A stretch of 64,000 bases of DNA from CAZUGH01 sp964619785 (GCA_964619785.1 CAZUGH010000003.1:9908-73907), one strand, 5' to 3'. Shown: positions 34,332 to 44,007, counted from the first letter of the stretch. Translations and numbers: made by a program. Notes: generated from the letters alone by a model not told the origin.

Positions 34332-34347
34332 TAAATTGTGCTATAAC
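34319..34347 (+). promoter_or_regulatory. Promoter of hsp20
   Basis: TTGACA (34319-34324), 17-base spacer, TATAAC (34342-34347). The -35 lies in the CIRCE spacer and right arm. Confidence 0.88.
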
Positions 34348-34407
34348 ATATATAACAAATAAAACAAAGGTGTTTTTCATAGAGAAACATTAAAGGAGGA
34401 ATGACTT

Positions 34408-34824
34408 ATGTTAGCACCAAGTATTTTCAAAGACAATTTTGTAGAGGATTTATTCAATGACATGTTCTACCCAACTTCCAAGGTTGTTGGTATGAACACA
34501 GATGTGAAGGAGTTTGACGATAAGTATTCTCTCGAACTTCAACTCCCAGGTTTCAAGAAGGAAGATATACAAGCAGAGCTACAGGATGGTTATCTAACAA
34601 TCACTGCTTCTCACAACGAAGACAACAGTCAGAAAGATGACAATGGCAAATATATTCGCAGAGAATGTTACTCTGGTCAATGTAAACGTAGCTTCTATGT
34701 AGGTGAAGAAGTTACCGAAGCAGATATTCAGGCTGAATTTAAAGATGGTATATTAAAACTAGATGTACCAAAGAAGGAACCAGCACCAGAGACTAATCGT
34801 TCACGTCTCATTGATATTAAGTAA
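34408..34824 (+). CDS. Small heat-shock protein, Hsp20/alpha-crystallin family
   Basis: 138 aa ATP-independent holdase. Alpha-crystallin domain from about residue 30 (TDVKEFDDKYSLELQLPGFKKEDI in sense) to about 125, with the family motif LQDGYLTI and the closing DGILKLDVPKKE. C-terminal tail ends RSRLIDIK, holding an I-x-I-like anchor (LIDI). ATG follows AAAGGAGGAA. Monocistronic, controlled by CIRCE/HrcA, closed by a very strong terminator. Confidence 0.96.
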   Translation: MLAPSIFKDNFVEDLFNDMFYPTSKVVGMNTDVKEFDDKYSLELQLPGFKKEDIQAELQDGYLTITASHNEDNSQKDDNGKYIRRECYSGQCKRSFYVGEEVTEADIQAEFKDGILKLDVPKKEPAPETNRSRLIDIK

Positions 34825-34870
34825 TCGAAATGGGTTGCAATCTTGTCAAAGTGGCAGTGAATTTCTTTAA

Positions 34871-34920
34871 ATAAAGCATAGTACCCCGCTTAATATAATA
34901 AGCGGGGTACTATGCTTTAT
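34871..34920. terminator. 22-bp perfect hairpin terminator after hsp20
   Basis: Perfect inverted repeat: 34871-34892 pairs with 34899-34920, loop of 6, then TTTT. At 22 bp without mismatch it is about twice the usual terminator stem. The left arm begins after AAATA, so it can serve both directions. Confidence 0.9.
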
Positions 34921-35004
34921 TTTGGTTGCCTGGCATACTTTTACATATATTGTAAGTCTCGAACAAGCGAGAATACGTTACATGAAATGTGGCTTGATTA
35001 AGAA

Positions 35005-35044
35005 GCGGGGTATAAACGAAAGATTAGGGTTCTCTATACCCTGC
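35005..35044 (-). terminator. Probable terminator of the transglutaminase operon
   Basis: Minus-strand stem GCAGGGTATA/TATACCCCGC (one mismatch) with a 20-base loop, followed by the T-rich TTCTTAATC. The stretch 34921-35054 otherwise shows no gene. Confidence 0.5.
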
Positions 35045-35054
35045 AACCCGATCC

Positions 35055-37307
35055 TCACACGCTCTTTCGCACGCCTTCTAACAATTCTTTTGCAAATTGG
35101 TATTCTTCTTCCGAGATTCCACGCGGTGAGAAATTCGCCTTCTCTAAAATATCCACCAAAGAGTCAATCTCCGCTAGCTCTGGTATATTCTCATTCATCC
35201 ATCCGATTTGCTGCTCATAAGTTGCTTCTCTGGCAAAGCTAGTATTTTTCTTTCTCATATACTTACACAAATGCTCGTACCGGCTTCGTAGTGCCAGCGA
35301 ACGATTTTCATTGTTGATTCGTTGATACAGTTGATATCGTCTTCGAGTAAGGATGGCTATAGCCCCAAGAAATACGATAGCCAGGATAGTCAAGAATACC
35401 CAGCCCACAATCGTATATCGAGTCCAATCAATCCCGGTCATCTCGTACTCAGAATTATCTACCTGCTCACTTGTTCCACCCGTTCCAAATAAACTATCTA
35501 AGAACCCCATGGAGCTTCCTGTCTCTTCTTTCTCAAAAGAGGCCGGAGTTACATCTACAATGCGCCAGCCAAAGCCTGGTACAAAGACTTCCGTCCACGC
35601 ATGCGCACAGGAATCGTCAATTTCCACATCCATAACATAATTTGCATTCTTCAAGGTGGCTCCGGCAAAATAATCATCTACCTTCGCATCATTTACAATC
35701 TTACCTTCCGCCACACGATTAAATGGAATACAATAACCCTCGATATATCTCGCCTCGTATCCAAGATAACGATAAATCAGGGTGGCTGCCGAAGCATAAT
35801 ATGCACAATATCCCGTCTTACTCTCAGCAAGAAAATAATTAACAAAATCCTTGCCAGCAGGTTTCACTCCTGGCCGTTTTGTATAAGGATAATACTTTTG
35901 AAAATAGGCACCCAGCGTCTTGGCAATCTCATCATAGCTTTCACCCGCGTGGAGATTGGCATCATCGCAGAATTTAGCAAGCACTTCATAATTATCATCT
36001 GGTATCGTTTGATAAGCATAAATATTCGATTGCTTTGCGCCACCAGTCACCTTTTCATCATCTGCATAAAAAGTCACTTCGTATGGCTGATTCAATGGTG
36101 TCCTACCTGTTATCACATCAAAATCTCCGATGTGGCAAAAATTACTTTCTTCGATGATTGAATAATAAGGTAGATATCGATATCCCGTATCAGCTCCTAC
36201 GTTCGTAATCTCCATTTTCCCATGCTGTTTTGTCTTGGATTTCTTCTTTAAGAGTTTGTTCTCTCGATTGACATTCTGCTCACCCGTCACACTCGTAAAC
36301 CCATCCGCTCTTGTCCACCACTGAGATTTGTTATAGGAAATCCCAGTAAAGCCACGCAGATAGAGTGTATCTGTAGTATAAGGAACCATCCTTACCACCA
36401 GGTCCGTTTCATAATCTGGATTGACAAAAGCCACGCCACCTAGCTTACCACCACTCATACCTCCTGCACCAGAATAGCGATTGAATAATCCGAGAAGACC
36501 CCCACTGACAAATCGAGCTACATACTCATCTGTCACCTGACGAACTGGGCTTAGCGCCTGGCTTTTCCCGATTCGTTGTCCTGGGAATAGGAAATTTGCC
36601 AATAATAGAAATCCAAAACAAATCAGGAAAACCATCAGCACCAGCTGTCGCATTAAGCGATGCGATCCCTGACTAAGTCCTTTTTTCATAATAAACAAAA
36701 TCAAAAAGCCAGCTAACAACATCACGGCATACAAAAGGTCTGGCACCAACCCCACATACAAACCAGCGAGTGCAATTGGCAATGTTACGATCATGGTACC
36801 AAATACACTTGTATAGTTTGCAATCAATGCATTCAATAATGTACTGATTCCTATTCCACAAAATATAAAAAAATATGTTATTGCCATCTCACGATTGGGA
36901 ACTGCCTCATTATAATTCATAACATTAGACAAATTCATCATTGCACCCATACGTTCTAAGGTCACGTTCATCAATCCATAAAATCCACTAACGATATACC
37001 TAGCCCAAAAAAGTACACCTGCCAAAAAGCATAGAAACAGCAAGATATATCCCACATTTTTCATCCAATTTCGATAAAAAATCAAGCCCAGAAACAAATC
37101 GACGAGTAGGAGAATACCAGCAACAAGCCATTGATTAAACATAATGCCAAAGATACTCGTATAACAGCCTATCGTACCATATACAATCAGAAACAACAGC
37201 CCGCCGCACCCAAGTAATTCTAGAATATTCGGGCCACTCTGCGTCTCCATAGCGGGAAGCAAGATTCCGCTCAGATTGTCTTTTGTCTTCTTTTTTCGTC
37301 CAAACAT
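35055..37307 (-). CDS. TgpA-type transmembrane transglutaminase-like protein
   Basis: About 750 aa. N-terminal block of six or seven hydrophobic segments (to about residue 240), a large extracellular region with a transglutaminase core: Cys in ESKTGYCAYYASAATLI, His in DDSCAHAWTEVF, Asp in WRIVDVTP; then a single TM near 630 and a cytoplasmic DUF4129-like tail. Part of the widespread MoxR-DUF58-transglutaminase cluster, whose biochemical role is unclear. Start at ATG 37307 with AAAGGGG 8 bases upstream; the frame extends to 37340, overlapping the DUF58 stop. Confidence 0.9.
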   Translation of the reverse strand: MFGRKKKTKDNLSGILLPAMETQSGPNILELLGCGGLLFLIVYGTIGCYTSIFGIMFNQWLVAGILLLVDLFLGLIFYRNWMKNVGYILLFLCFLAGVLFWARYIVSGFYGLMNVTLERMGAMMNLSNVMNYNEAVPNREMAITYFFIFCGIGISTLLNALIANYTSVFGTMIVTLPIALAGLYVGLVPDLLYAVMLLAGFLILFIMKKGLSQGSHRLMRQLVLMVFLICFGFLLLANFLFPGQRIGKSQALSPVRQVTDEYVARFVSGGLLGLFNRYSGAGGMSGGKLGGVAFVNPDYETDLVVRMVPYTTDTLYLRGFTGISYNKSQWWTRADGFTSVTGEQNVNRENKLLKKKSKTKQHGKMEITNVGADTGYRYLPYYSIIEESNFCHIGDFDVITGRTPLNQPYEVTFYADDEKVTGGAKQSNIYAYQTIPDDNYEVLAKFCDDANLHAGESYDEIAKTLGAYFQKYYPYTKRPGVKPAGKDFVNYFLAESKTGYCAYYASAATLIYRYLGYEARYIEGYCIPFNRVAEGKIVNDAKVDDYFAGATLKNANYVMDVEIDDSCAHAWTEVFVPGFGWRIVDVTPASFEKEETGSSMGFLDSLFGTGGTSEQVDNSEYEMTGIDWTRYTIVGWVFLTILAIVFLGAIAILTRRRYQLYQRINNENRSLALRSRYEHLCKYMRKKNTSFAREATYEQQIGWMNENIPELAEIDSLVDILEKANFSPRGISEEEYQFAKELLEGVRKSV

Positions 37308-37323
37308 CCATCCCGCCCCTTTC

Positions 37324-38355
37324 TCAAGAAGTTGCCACATCTGTGTAGCTAAATCGTTCCCGATTATTCACTACGACGAGATGTTCCATGTGATAATCCA
37401 TGTGACGGAATTGCTCAAGACCTGTTCCCATCACATCATATGCATCCTCGTAAAAAATCTCACGGAAGCAGTCGGTCATATCCTCTTCACCGAGAATTTC
37501 CCGCTCCTTCATTAGGCCAGTCAGACTACTCCACCAATAAAATGTGAATCCCTGTCTTCGATTTACCAGATATTTTCCCAATGAATAGGCATATTCTAGT
37601 GTTCCATCAATATAACCATCTTCATCATTATATAACTCAATCAAAAGAGCAATCTGCCTTGAGGACATCGAAACATGCTCCTTTACCATCAAATCATCTT
37701 TCTTCGCAGATAATTTCCAGTGAATATCCTTCAGGCTATCCCCTGGTATATACTCGCGCACATCACTCACCTGAGAAAAATCGCTTCCCTTTGTATGACT
37801 CTCCTCACTATCATCACTACCACTAACATACTGATTGGTATCAATCTCTGCACCTTCACGCACAAGTGGTAGCAGAATGATATCCTTATTCGATTCACAT
37901 TGTATTTTTCGGGAAAATAGATGCATGTAGTCATATATACGAAGCTCTTTCACCTGAATTTGAACGAGCCCACAATATCTTGAACTCATCAATCGCTTCA
38001 CCGTCTCATTGCCTCGTCCACAAACTGTGCATCGCATCATAAACTCCTGCGCTTCCTGCATGAATCCATTTTTAACACAAACCTTCCATTCACAACAAGT
38101 AACTGGGAAAATGGAATCATTTTCAAGGACAAAGTTCACACGAAATTCCTGTTCCTTCTCTAGAATATCAGCGGGAGTCTCTACGTGAATCCGAAACCGG
38201 CGATAGGTAACGTGGCAAAACAAGGCAGACAACATCGGCATCACAAAAAGGAATCCCAGAATCACCAAAACTCCAAAGCTTTGGTAGATTACAAAGATTC
38301 CTGCAAATACCAGAATCAAGCAAAGATAACTAATTCGATTCAGCCAAATTCGCAT
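37324..38355 (-). CDS. DUF58 domain protein
   Basis: 343 aa. Two N-terminal membrane segments, then a soluble region with the DUF58 core REYIPGDSLKDIHWKLSAKKDDLMVKEH (here split: REYIPGDSL ... IHWKLSAK ... LMVKEH), followed by a vWA-like end. Partner of MoxR ATPases; the pair plus transglutaminase is a conserved module. GGAGG 9 bases before ATG. It follows moxR by 27 bases. Confidence 0.92.
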   Translation of the reverse strand: MRIWLNRISYLCLILVFAGIFVIYQSFGVLVILGFLFVMPMLSALFCHVTYRRFRIHVETPADILEKEQEFRVNFVLENDSIFPVTCCEWKVCVKNGFMQEAQEFMMRCTVCGRGNETVKRLMSSRYCGLVQIQVKELRIYDYMHLFSRKIQCESNKDIILLPLVREGAEIDTNQYVSGSDDSEESHTKGSDFSQVSDVREYIPGDSLKDIHWKLSAKKDDLMVKEHVSMSSRQIALLIELYNDEDGYIDGTLEYAYSLGKYLVNRRQGFTFYWWSSLTGLMKEREILGEEDMTDCFREIFYEDAYDVMGTGLEQFRHMDYHMEHLVVVNNRERFSYTDVATS

Positions 38356-38382
38356 GTCAACACCTCCATTGTGTCCACATCA

Positions 38383-39306
38383 TCACGTGCCAGGTGCCAT
38401 CACAGAACGAAATACCTCTTCGAGCGCTTGACTCACTGTCAATCCATCTGCTCTTCCCTTTGGGCTAAGCTTCACACGATGACCAAATACATCATTGAAA
38501 ATATAGTATATATCTTCCGGCACCACATAATCTCGATCACGCAGCAGTGCTACAGCTTTTGCCATACGAAGTAATGCAATACTTCCTCTTGGGCTGACAC
38601 CTACTGCCAACGTATCCCACGTTCTCGTCTTCTCTGTCAATGTTACGATATAGTCATAGATTGCATCGCTTACATGAACTTCGTCTGCCTGTTTCAGAAG
38701 TTCCATCATCTCTTCCGCTGTCAAAACAGCATTCATATGTTCAATCGGATTACCGGCATTGGACTGAAGAATTCGAATCGCATCACTATGCTCGGGGTAG
38801 CCCATAGATAGACATACCATAAAACGATCAAGTTGGGATTCGGGCAGCTTCTGTGTACCGGAAGAACCCAATGGATTCTCAGTTGCAATAACCGTAAAAG
38901 GTTCCTGTAATCTCCGTGTCACACCATCAACCGTCACTTTTCGTTCCTCCATTACTTCAAGGAGTGCAGACTGTGTCTTCGGTGATGTTCGATTTATCTC
39001 ATCTGCTAGGAACAGATTACAAACAATTGCTCCTGGCTTATATTCAAATTCTTCTGTTTGCTTGTTATACATTGAAAAGCCCACAATATCACTTGGTAAT
39101 ACATCGGGGGTGAATTGCACCCTTCGATAATATAATGACATTGCATTGGCTACTGCTACTGCCAGTGTCGTCTTACCTACACCTGGGATATCTTCTAGTA
39201 AAATGTGTCCCCTAGCAATCATCGTTGCTAGTACCTTATCTACAATAATGTCTTTTCCTTTGATGACCTGCTTAATCTCTTCGGCCGCCGCTGTTATTTT
39301 CTTCAA
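38383..39306 (-). CDS. MoxR-family AAA+ ATPase (TTG start)
   Basis: 307 aa. Walker A GVGKTTLA, Walker B LADEINR, sensor-1 ATENP, then the winged C-terminal lid. MoxR ATPases act as chaperones for metal insertion or complex assembly with DUF58/vWA partners. Start at TTG 39306, which overlaps the fliB stop (TTGA) and follows GGGGAGG by 6 bases; the frame extends to 39390 but only through fliB codons. Translationally coupled to fliB. Confidence 0.93.
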   Translation of the reverse strand: MKKITAAAEEIKQVIKGKDIIVDKVLATMIARGHILLEDIPGVGKTTLAVAVANAMSLYYRRVQFTPDVLPSDIVGFSMYNKQTEEFEYKPGAIVCNLFLADEINRTSPKTQSALLEVMEERKVTVDGVTRRLQEPFTVIATENPLGSSGTQKLPESQLDRFMVCLSMGYPEHSDAIRILQSNAGNPIEHMNAVLTAEEMMELLKQADEVHVSDAIYDYIVTLTEKTRTWDTLAVGVSPRGSIALLRMAKAVALLRDRDYVVPEDIYYIFNDVFGHRVKLSPKGRADGLTVSQALEEVFRSVMAPGT

Positions 39307-40376
39307 ATGCTTCCTCCCCACTTCTGTAATCCTTCTTCCATACGTTCTAGATTGACATCCGAATGTTCCACTTCTTTCGAAAAATTCCATGCAATCTCAG
39401 CCACATCATGAAAGGACAAATTCTTCTGCTTCTGTAACCATCTGACATAACACATTTGACAAATCACTCTTGTTCCTGCCAATGCCATCTTTGCCTTCGT
39501 GAGAATCTCACCATCATATACACTACCACCAAAATAGATGAAGATGAAATAAACCATCAATTGCTCACCAATTTGCTCAAATGCCAGTGGGCACTCCTGT
39601 AAAAACAATTCATATTCCTCTTGCGAATGTTGGTTTAATATCTCTTTACACTGAGCCAACCACATAGGCCATTTTGCTCGAAGCATCTCCATGCTTTCCA
39701 ACAACTCAAACAAACCATCCGTCGAAGGGTATTCATGTCTTATGGCAAGTGTTCTATCTCTGTAGAACTCTGTTAATTCGTCCATTGCAAACAACTGATC
39801 ATCTCGTTCTAATTGTTGCAATTCACAACAATAATTATAAAAATCTCTCATGCGTTCGTCAAGGGAAATGCTACGATTTTGCATATTTAGAAAAATTGCA
39901 TCTCTAGCATCCATTAACTTTGTAAAAAAAAGAAAATCAAAATCCCAGTCATCTTCTTCCTCATCACGTTCCTCTGTTATCCATGTAACAGGTTCACGCT
40001 GTGACAGAATTAACTGAGCCGCCACGGGGCAGGCTAAGGATAATGATTCCTCTCTCACATCTTCATACTCTTCCCGATGTCGTGGAAATTCTCTACACGT
40101 CTGACATAGATACTCGGGTCCAATCTCTGCATAGATATCACATAAATTGTCCTCATTTAAGAAAGCACATCTGCCTGTCTGTGTATCTCGTTCAAATACA
40201 TTTTCCTGCCAGTCTATACAATTATGCAGGCGGTTACCAAAACCGCCTGCAACATGTTCATAGACCTTCTTCGATTCTTCGTCAATGCCAATCTGCCAGC
40301 CTGCACAGCAGGTATCTTCACAATCTGCAGCTACACAACGAAAATCCTTATAATACGATGGTCTTATATATTCCAT
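39303..40376 (-). CDS. fliB: FliB-like flagellin lysine-N-methylase
   Basis: 357 aa. Methylates lysines on flagellin in Salmonella; recent family knowledge places it among Fe-S/Cys-cluster proteins. Start MEYIRPSYYKDFRC; Cys14, Cys19, Cys23-Cys24 (CEDTCCAGW), later GRCAFL, LCDIYAEIGPEYLCQTCREFPR and LACP, the conserved Cys set. Start at 40376 with AAGGAAAG upstream; the frame reaches 40430 inside the purine-permease gene. No flagellin gene is in the window; it is placed between a purine permease and moxR. Confidence 0.9.
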   Translation of the reverse strand: MEYIRPSYYKDFRCVAADCEDTCCAGWQIGIDEESKKVYEHVAGGFGNRLHNCIDWQENVFERDTQTGRCAFLNEDNLCDIYAEIGPEYLCQTCREFPRHREEYEDVREESLSLACPVAAQLILSQREPVTWITEERDEEEDDWDFDFLFFTKLMDARDAIFLNMQNRSISLDERMRDFYNYCCELQQLERDDQLFAMDELTEFYRDRTLAIRHEYPSTDGLFELLESMEMLRAKWPMWLAQCKEILNQHSQEEYELFLQECPLAFEQIGEQLMVYFIFIYFGGSVYDGEILTKAKMALAGTRVICQMCYVRWLQKQKNLSFHDVAEIAWNFSKEVEHSDVNLERMEEGLQKWGGSI

Positions 40377-40386
40377 TTTTCTTTCC

Positions 40387-41745
40387 TTATAAGAAGATAT
40401 ACTTGCAGATAAACAATACGGCAAGAACATACATCAATGGTGTAATCTTCTTGTGCTTACCACATACTAAGTTGATAATTACATAAGAGACAACGCCGAT
40501 TGCGATACCTTCTGCAATGCTGTACATCAAAGGCATAGCTAACAGACACAGATAAGCTGGTACCGCTTCTGTTAAGTCGTTGAAATCCACACCAAGGATT
40601 GCTGATACCATCAAAAATCCAACAAAGATTAATGCTGGAGCCGTAGCAAATCCAGGAATTGCTACAAAGATAGGTGAGAGGAAAATTGCAAACAGGAACA
40701 TGAGACCTGTAACAACAGAAGATAAACCTGTTCTACCACCTGCAGCTACACCAGCAGAAGACTCTACATAAGTTGTTGTTGTAGAAGTACCGATAATCGC
40801 ACCAGCAGAAGTAGCAATCGCATCTGCTAATAATGCCTGTTTAACACGTGGAAGTTTACCATTCTCATCTAGCATGTCTGCCTTATTTGCTACACCGATT
40901 AAGGTACCGATTGTATCAAACATATCAACAAACAAGAATGCTAATAAAATAACGATAAAGTTGATAATGCTAACACCGCTGAAATCAGCTTTGAAGCACT
41001 GACCAAATGTCTTACCTAGGTCTCCAAGATTAACAAATGACCAGGTTGGATATAAGGAATAGAAACCTGCATCTGGAGTAACTACATATACACCACATGC
41101 CTGCATAATCATACCAAGTATCCATGTAGCCAAGATACCAATCAAGATGGAACCCTTTACATTCTTGATGTAAAGAACTACGGTAATGAATAAACCAACT
41201 AAAGCTAAAATTGCACAGATACCCTTGGTATGGAAATCACCACTGAAATCAACATAAGATAACAGTGTGGACTCATTATCCACAACAAGATGTGCTCCCT
41301 GTAAACCGATAAAGGCGATAAACAAGCCAATACCAGCGCTCACGCCCTTCTTCAATCCCATCGGGATTGCATTGAAGATAGCTTCTCGAACATTTGTAAG
41401 AGACAGGATAATAAAAATAATACCCTCTGCAAATACTGCCATCAAAGCAACCTGCCATGAGTAACCCATCGCTCCACATACTGTAAATGCAAAATATGCA
41501 TTCAGGCCCATACCAGGAGCTAACGCAAATGGGTAATTTGCTAATACTGCCATAGCAAATGTACCAACAAATGCTGCTAACGCGGTAGCAATCAGTACTG
41601 CATTCTTGTCCATCCCCGCTACTGAGAGCAATGATGGATTGACAGCCAAGATGTAAGCCATTGTCATGAATGTGGTGATACCGGCAATCACTTCAACTTT
41701 TACTGTCGTTTTGTTCTGTTTGATCTTAAACCATTTTTCTAACAT
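40387..41745 (-). CDS. AzgA/PbuG-type NCS2 purine permease
   Basis: 452 aa, about 12-14 hydrophobic segments; proton-coupled uptake of adenine, guanine or hypoxanthine. Motifs of the AzgA subgroup: VEVIAGITTFMTMAYIL, NPFALAPGMG-type region (here YPFALAPGMGLNAYF), GLKKGVSAGIGLFIAFIGLQ and TYVESSAGVAAGGRTGLSS. 31 bases downstream of apt, consistent with purine salvage. GGAGG before ATG. No purine riboswitch is visible upstream. Confidence 0.94.
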   Translation of the reverse strand: MLEKWFKIKQNKTTVKVEVIAGITTFMTMAYILAVNPSLLSVAGMDKNAVLIATALAAFVGTFAMAVLANYPFALAPGMGLNAYFAFTVCGAMGYSWQVALMAVFAEGIIFIILSLTNVREAIFNAIPMGLKKGVSAGIGLFIAFIGLQGAHLVVDNESTLLSYVDFSGDFHTKGICAILALVGLFITVVLYIKNVKGSILIGILATWILGMIMQACGVYVVTPDAGFYSLYPTWSFVNLGDLGKTFGQCFKADFSGVSIINFIVILLAFLFVDMFDTIGTLIGVANKADMLDENGKLPRVKQALLADAIATSAGAIIGTSTTTTYVESSAGVAAGGRTGLSSVVTGLMFLFAIFLSPIFVAIPGFATAPALIFVGFLMVSAILGVDFNDLTEAVPAYLCLLAMPLMYSIAEGIAIGVVSYVIINLVCGKHKKITPLMYVLAVLFICKYIFL

Positions 41746-41776
41746 TTTGTTCCTCCTCTAAAATGATATATTAAGG

Positions 41777-42301
41777 TTATTTACCTTCGTAAGTTATAAC
41801 GGATGCCACATCGTACTTTGCTAATTTCTTGCGGCCCTCAAGACCTGCAAGCTCCATCAAAAATACAATCTTCGCAACCTCTCCCCCAAGCTCTTCAACC
41901 AACTTGGCACAAGCTTCAATCGTTCCACCTGTTGCAATCAAATCATCAATCAGTACAACCTTCTGACCAGGTAAAATCGCATCCTTGTGAATCTCAATCA
42001 CTGCACTACCATACTCTAAATCATATTCAGCCGATACCGTCTCACAAGGTAATTTCCCCTTCTTGCGGCAAGGCACAAATGGCTTACCCATCGCATAGGC
42101 AACAGGAACTCCGAAAATAAAGCCTCTTGACTCCGTACCAACAACGACATCAAAATCTACATCCTTCAAGCAATCAATCATCGAATCAATCGCCAGTTTC
42201 AATCCGTCTGCATCCTGTAAAATAGAAGTAATATCTCGAAAAATAATACCCTCTTCTGGAAAGTCAGGAATGCTTCTTACGTATTCTTCAATCTTCTTCA
42301 C
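41777..42301 (-). CDS. apt: Adenine phosphoribosyltransferase
   Basis: 174 aa type I PRTase converting adenine and PRPP to AMP. FPEEGIIFRDITSIL at the N-terminus, GTESRGFIFG, and the PRPP loop VVLIDDLIATGGT. GTG start with GAGGAG 6 bases upstream. Promoter at 42336-42364. First gene of the run apt, purine permease, fliB, moxR, DUF58, transglutaminase. Confidence 0.97.
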   Translation of the reverse strand: MKKIEEYVRSIPDFPEEGIIFRDITSILQDADGLKLAIDSMIDCLKDVDFDVVVGTESRGFIFGVPVAYAMGKPFVPCRKKGKLPCETVSAEYDLEYGSAVIEIHKDAILPGQKVVLIDDLIATGGTIEACAKLVEELGGEVAKIVFLMELAGLEGRKKLAKYDVASVITYEGK

Positions 42302-42335
42302 AATAATCTCCTCGTTTCATTGACGTAATAATTAT

Positions 42336-42364
42336 ATTATAGATGGGATAGCCAATTTATTCAA
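42336..42364 (-). promoter_or_regulatory. Promoter of apt
   Basis: Minus strand TTGAAT (42359-42364), 17-base spacer, TATAAT (42336-42341). Confidence 0.8.
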
Positions 42365-42376
42365 GCATTTTCATAC

Positions 42377-42417
42377 AAAAACAGCCACATCACAACTTTC
42401 TAGCCGTGACATGACTG
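42377..42417 (-). terminator. Terminator of the arabinofuranosidase gene
   Basis: Minus-strand imperfect 12-bp stem (CAGTCATGTCAC/GTGATGTGGCTG) followed by five Ts, 17 bases past the stop. Confidence 0.75.
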
Positions 42418-42433
42418 CAATTTTAAATTTCAC

Positions 42434-43921
42434 TTATTTACATGCAAAACGAATCATATTATATGAATGAGGCTCTAGCATAATCTCATTCAAAGTGGCA
42501 TTCCCATCATGTGGCACTACATTCTCTGGTTGCTCTGCTGAATTATTAATCTTCATATCATCATGGTTGAGTACCTGATGCATCAGGACAGAATCGAGCC
42601 CCATATCCTGCGTCAAAAGTTCGAGTGATACACTGTCTTGCATATTTCGATTCACAACGAACAAGGTCAGCTCATTCTTCTCCTCATCATATACCGCAGA
42701 GGAGTCCACATATGGAATCGCATCCTTATCTCCGGCAGCATAGGTATCGCATGTACAATCAACCTTCAGTGCCGTTCCTCTACCATAACGACATGCATTC
42801 ATATAAGGATAGAAAATGGTCTGCAGCCACATCTTACCACCTGTAACTGTCATGATTGGTGCAATGACATTCACAAGCTGCGCCAAGCAGCCAATCTTAA
42901 CACGGTCAGCGTGGTTAATCAAGGTATTTAGAAGGCATCCAACAACCAGTGCATCTTCCATCGTGTAGATATCCTCTAACTGTGGTGGTGCAATCTGCCA
43001 ACGCTCTAGTTTCTTATCCTGCTCATTGGAATGGAACCATACATTCCACTCATCAAAGGAGAGATTAATATCTTTATCAGAACCTTTCTCCTTCTTGACT
43101 TTGTCGCAAATATCAACAATAATTCGGATGAATCGATCCATATCCATAGAACAGCCTAGATAAGCCTCTGTATCATTATCTGGATTTCCATAATAACTAT
43201 GTAGAGACAGATAATCAATTTGATCGTAACAGCCTCTCAACACAGTCTCTTCCCATTCACCAAAGGTCTCCATGCCGATTCCCGAGCTTCCGCAAGCGAC
43301 AAGCTCAATCGAAGGGTCGGTCCATTTCATAATCTTGGCCGCTTCACATGCTTTCTTGGCGTAGTCCTTGGCTTCTAAATGACAGATTTGCCATGGGCCA
43401 TCCATCTCATTACCAAGACACCATGTATGGATACCAAAAGGTTCCTCAAATCCATTTTTTCGTCTCATATTAGCAAAATGAGTATCCGTTACACAGTTAC
43501 AATACTCAACTAGATTTCCAGCCTCAGCACCACCTCTAGTTCCTAGATTGACTGCCATCATCACTTCTGTGTCAGTACGTTTTGCCCATTCCTGAAATTC
43601 ATCCAATCCCACCTGATTGGTTTCAATCGTTCCCCAAGCCAACTCTAACTTCTTCGGACGTTCTTCTTTTGGACCAACTCCATCTTCCCAATTGTATCCA
43701 GATACAAAATTACCACCCGGATAACGCACGATAGGCACCTTCATCTCTTTGATGATATTCAATACATCCTGACGAAATCCCATATCATCTGCCGTCTCAT
43801 GTCCTGGCTCATAGATTCCACCATAGACTGCACGTCCCAAATGCTCGATAAAAGAACCATACAATCTGTCATCAATCTTACTTACAATCTCATTCTTGCT
43901 ACATTTCAACTTTGCTTTCAT
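42434..43921 (-). CDS. GH51 alpha-L-arabinofuranosidase
   Basis: 495 aa intracellular enzyme releasing L-arabinose from arabinan or arabinoxylan oligosaccharides. Family signs: YGSFIEHLGRAVYGGIYEPG, PIVRYPGGNFVSGYNWEDGVG, acid/base Glu in CLGNEMDG, nucleophile Glu in LSFDEWNVW, and the C-terminal beta domain ending LEPHSYNMIRF. No signal peptide. ATG after GGAGGG. Divergent from an AraC-type regulator that likely controls it. The gene stands alone, without araA/B/D. Confidence 0.95.
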   Translation of the reverse strand: MKAKLKCSKNEIVSKIDDRLYGSFIEHLGRAVYGGIYEPGHETADDMGFRQDVLNIIKEMKVPIVRYPGGNFVSGYNWEDGVGPKEERPKKLELAWGTIETNQVGLDEFQEWAKRTDTEVMMAVNLGTRGGAEAGNLVEYCNCVTDTHFANMRRKNGFEEPFGIHTWCLGNEMDGPWQICHLEAKDYAKKACEAAKIMKWTDPSIELVACGSSGIGMETFGEWEETVLRGCYDQIDYLSLHSYYGNPDNDTEAYLGCSMDMDRFIRIIVDICDKVKKEKGSDKDINLSFDEWNVWFHSNEQDKKLERWQIAPPQLEDIYTMEDALVVGCLLNTLINHADRVKIGCLAQLVNVIAPIMTVTGGKMWLQTIFYPYMNACRYGRGTALKVDCTCDTYAAGDKDAIPYVDSSAVYDEEKNELTLFVVNRNMQDSVSLELLTQDMGLDSVLMHQVLNHDDMKINNSAEQPENVVPHDGNATLNEIMLEPHSYNMIRFACK

Positions 43922-44007
43922 GTCAAACCCTCCAAGTTTTATTCTACTTTCATTTTAACAATTGTATCCAATTTGTACATGCTTTTTTCTGTCATAAAAC
44001 TAACATA

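Noticed and set aside
34922..35242. 106-codon plus-strand frame after hsp20
   Set aside because: Mostly antisense to the end of the transglutaminase gene; Arg/Leu-rich shadow composition and no ribosome-binding site.
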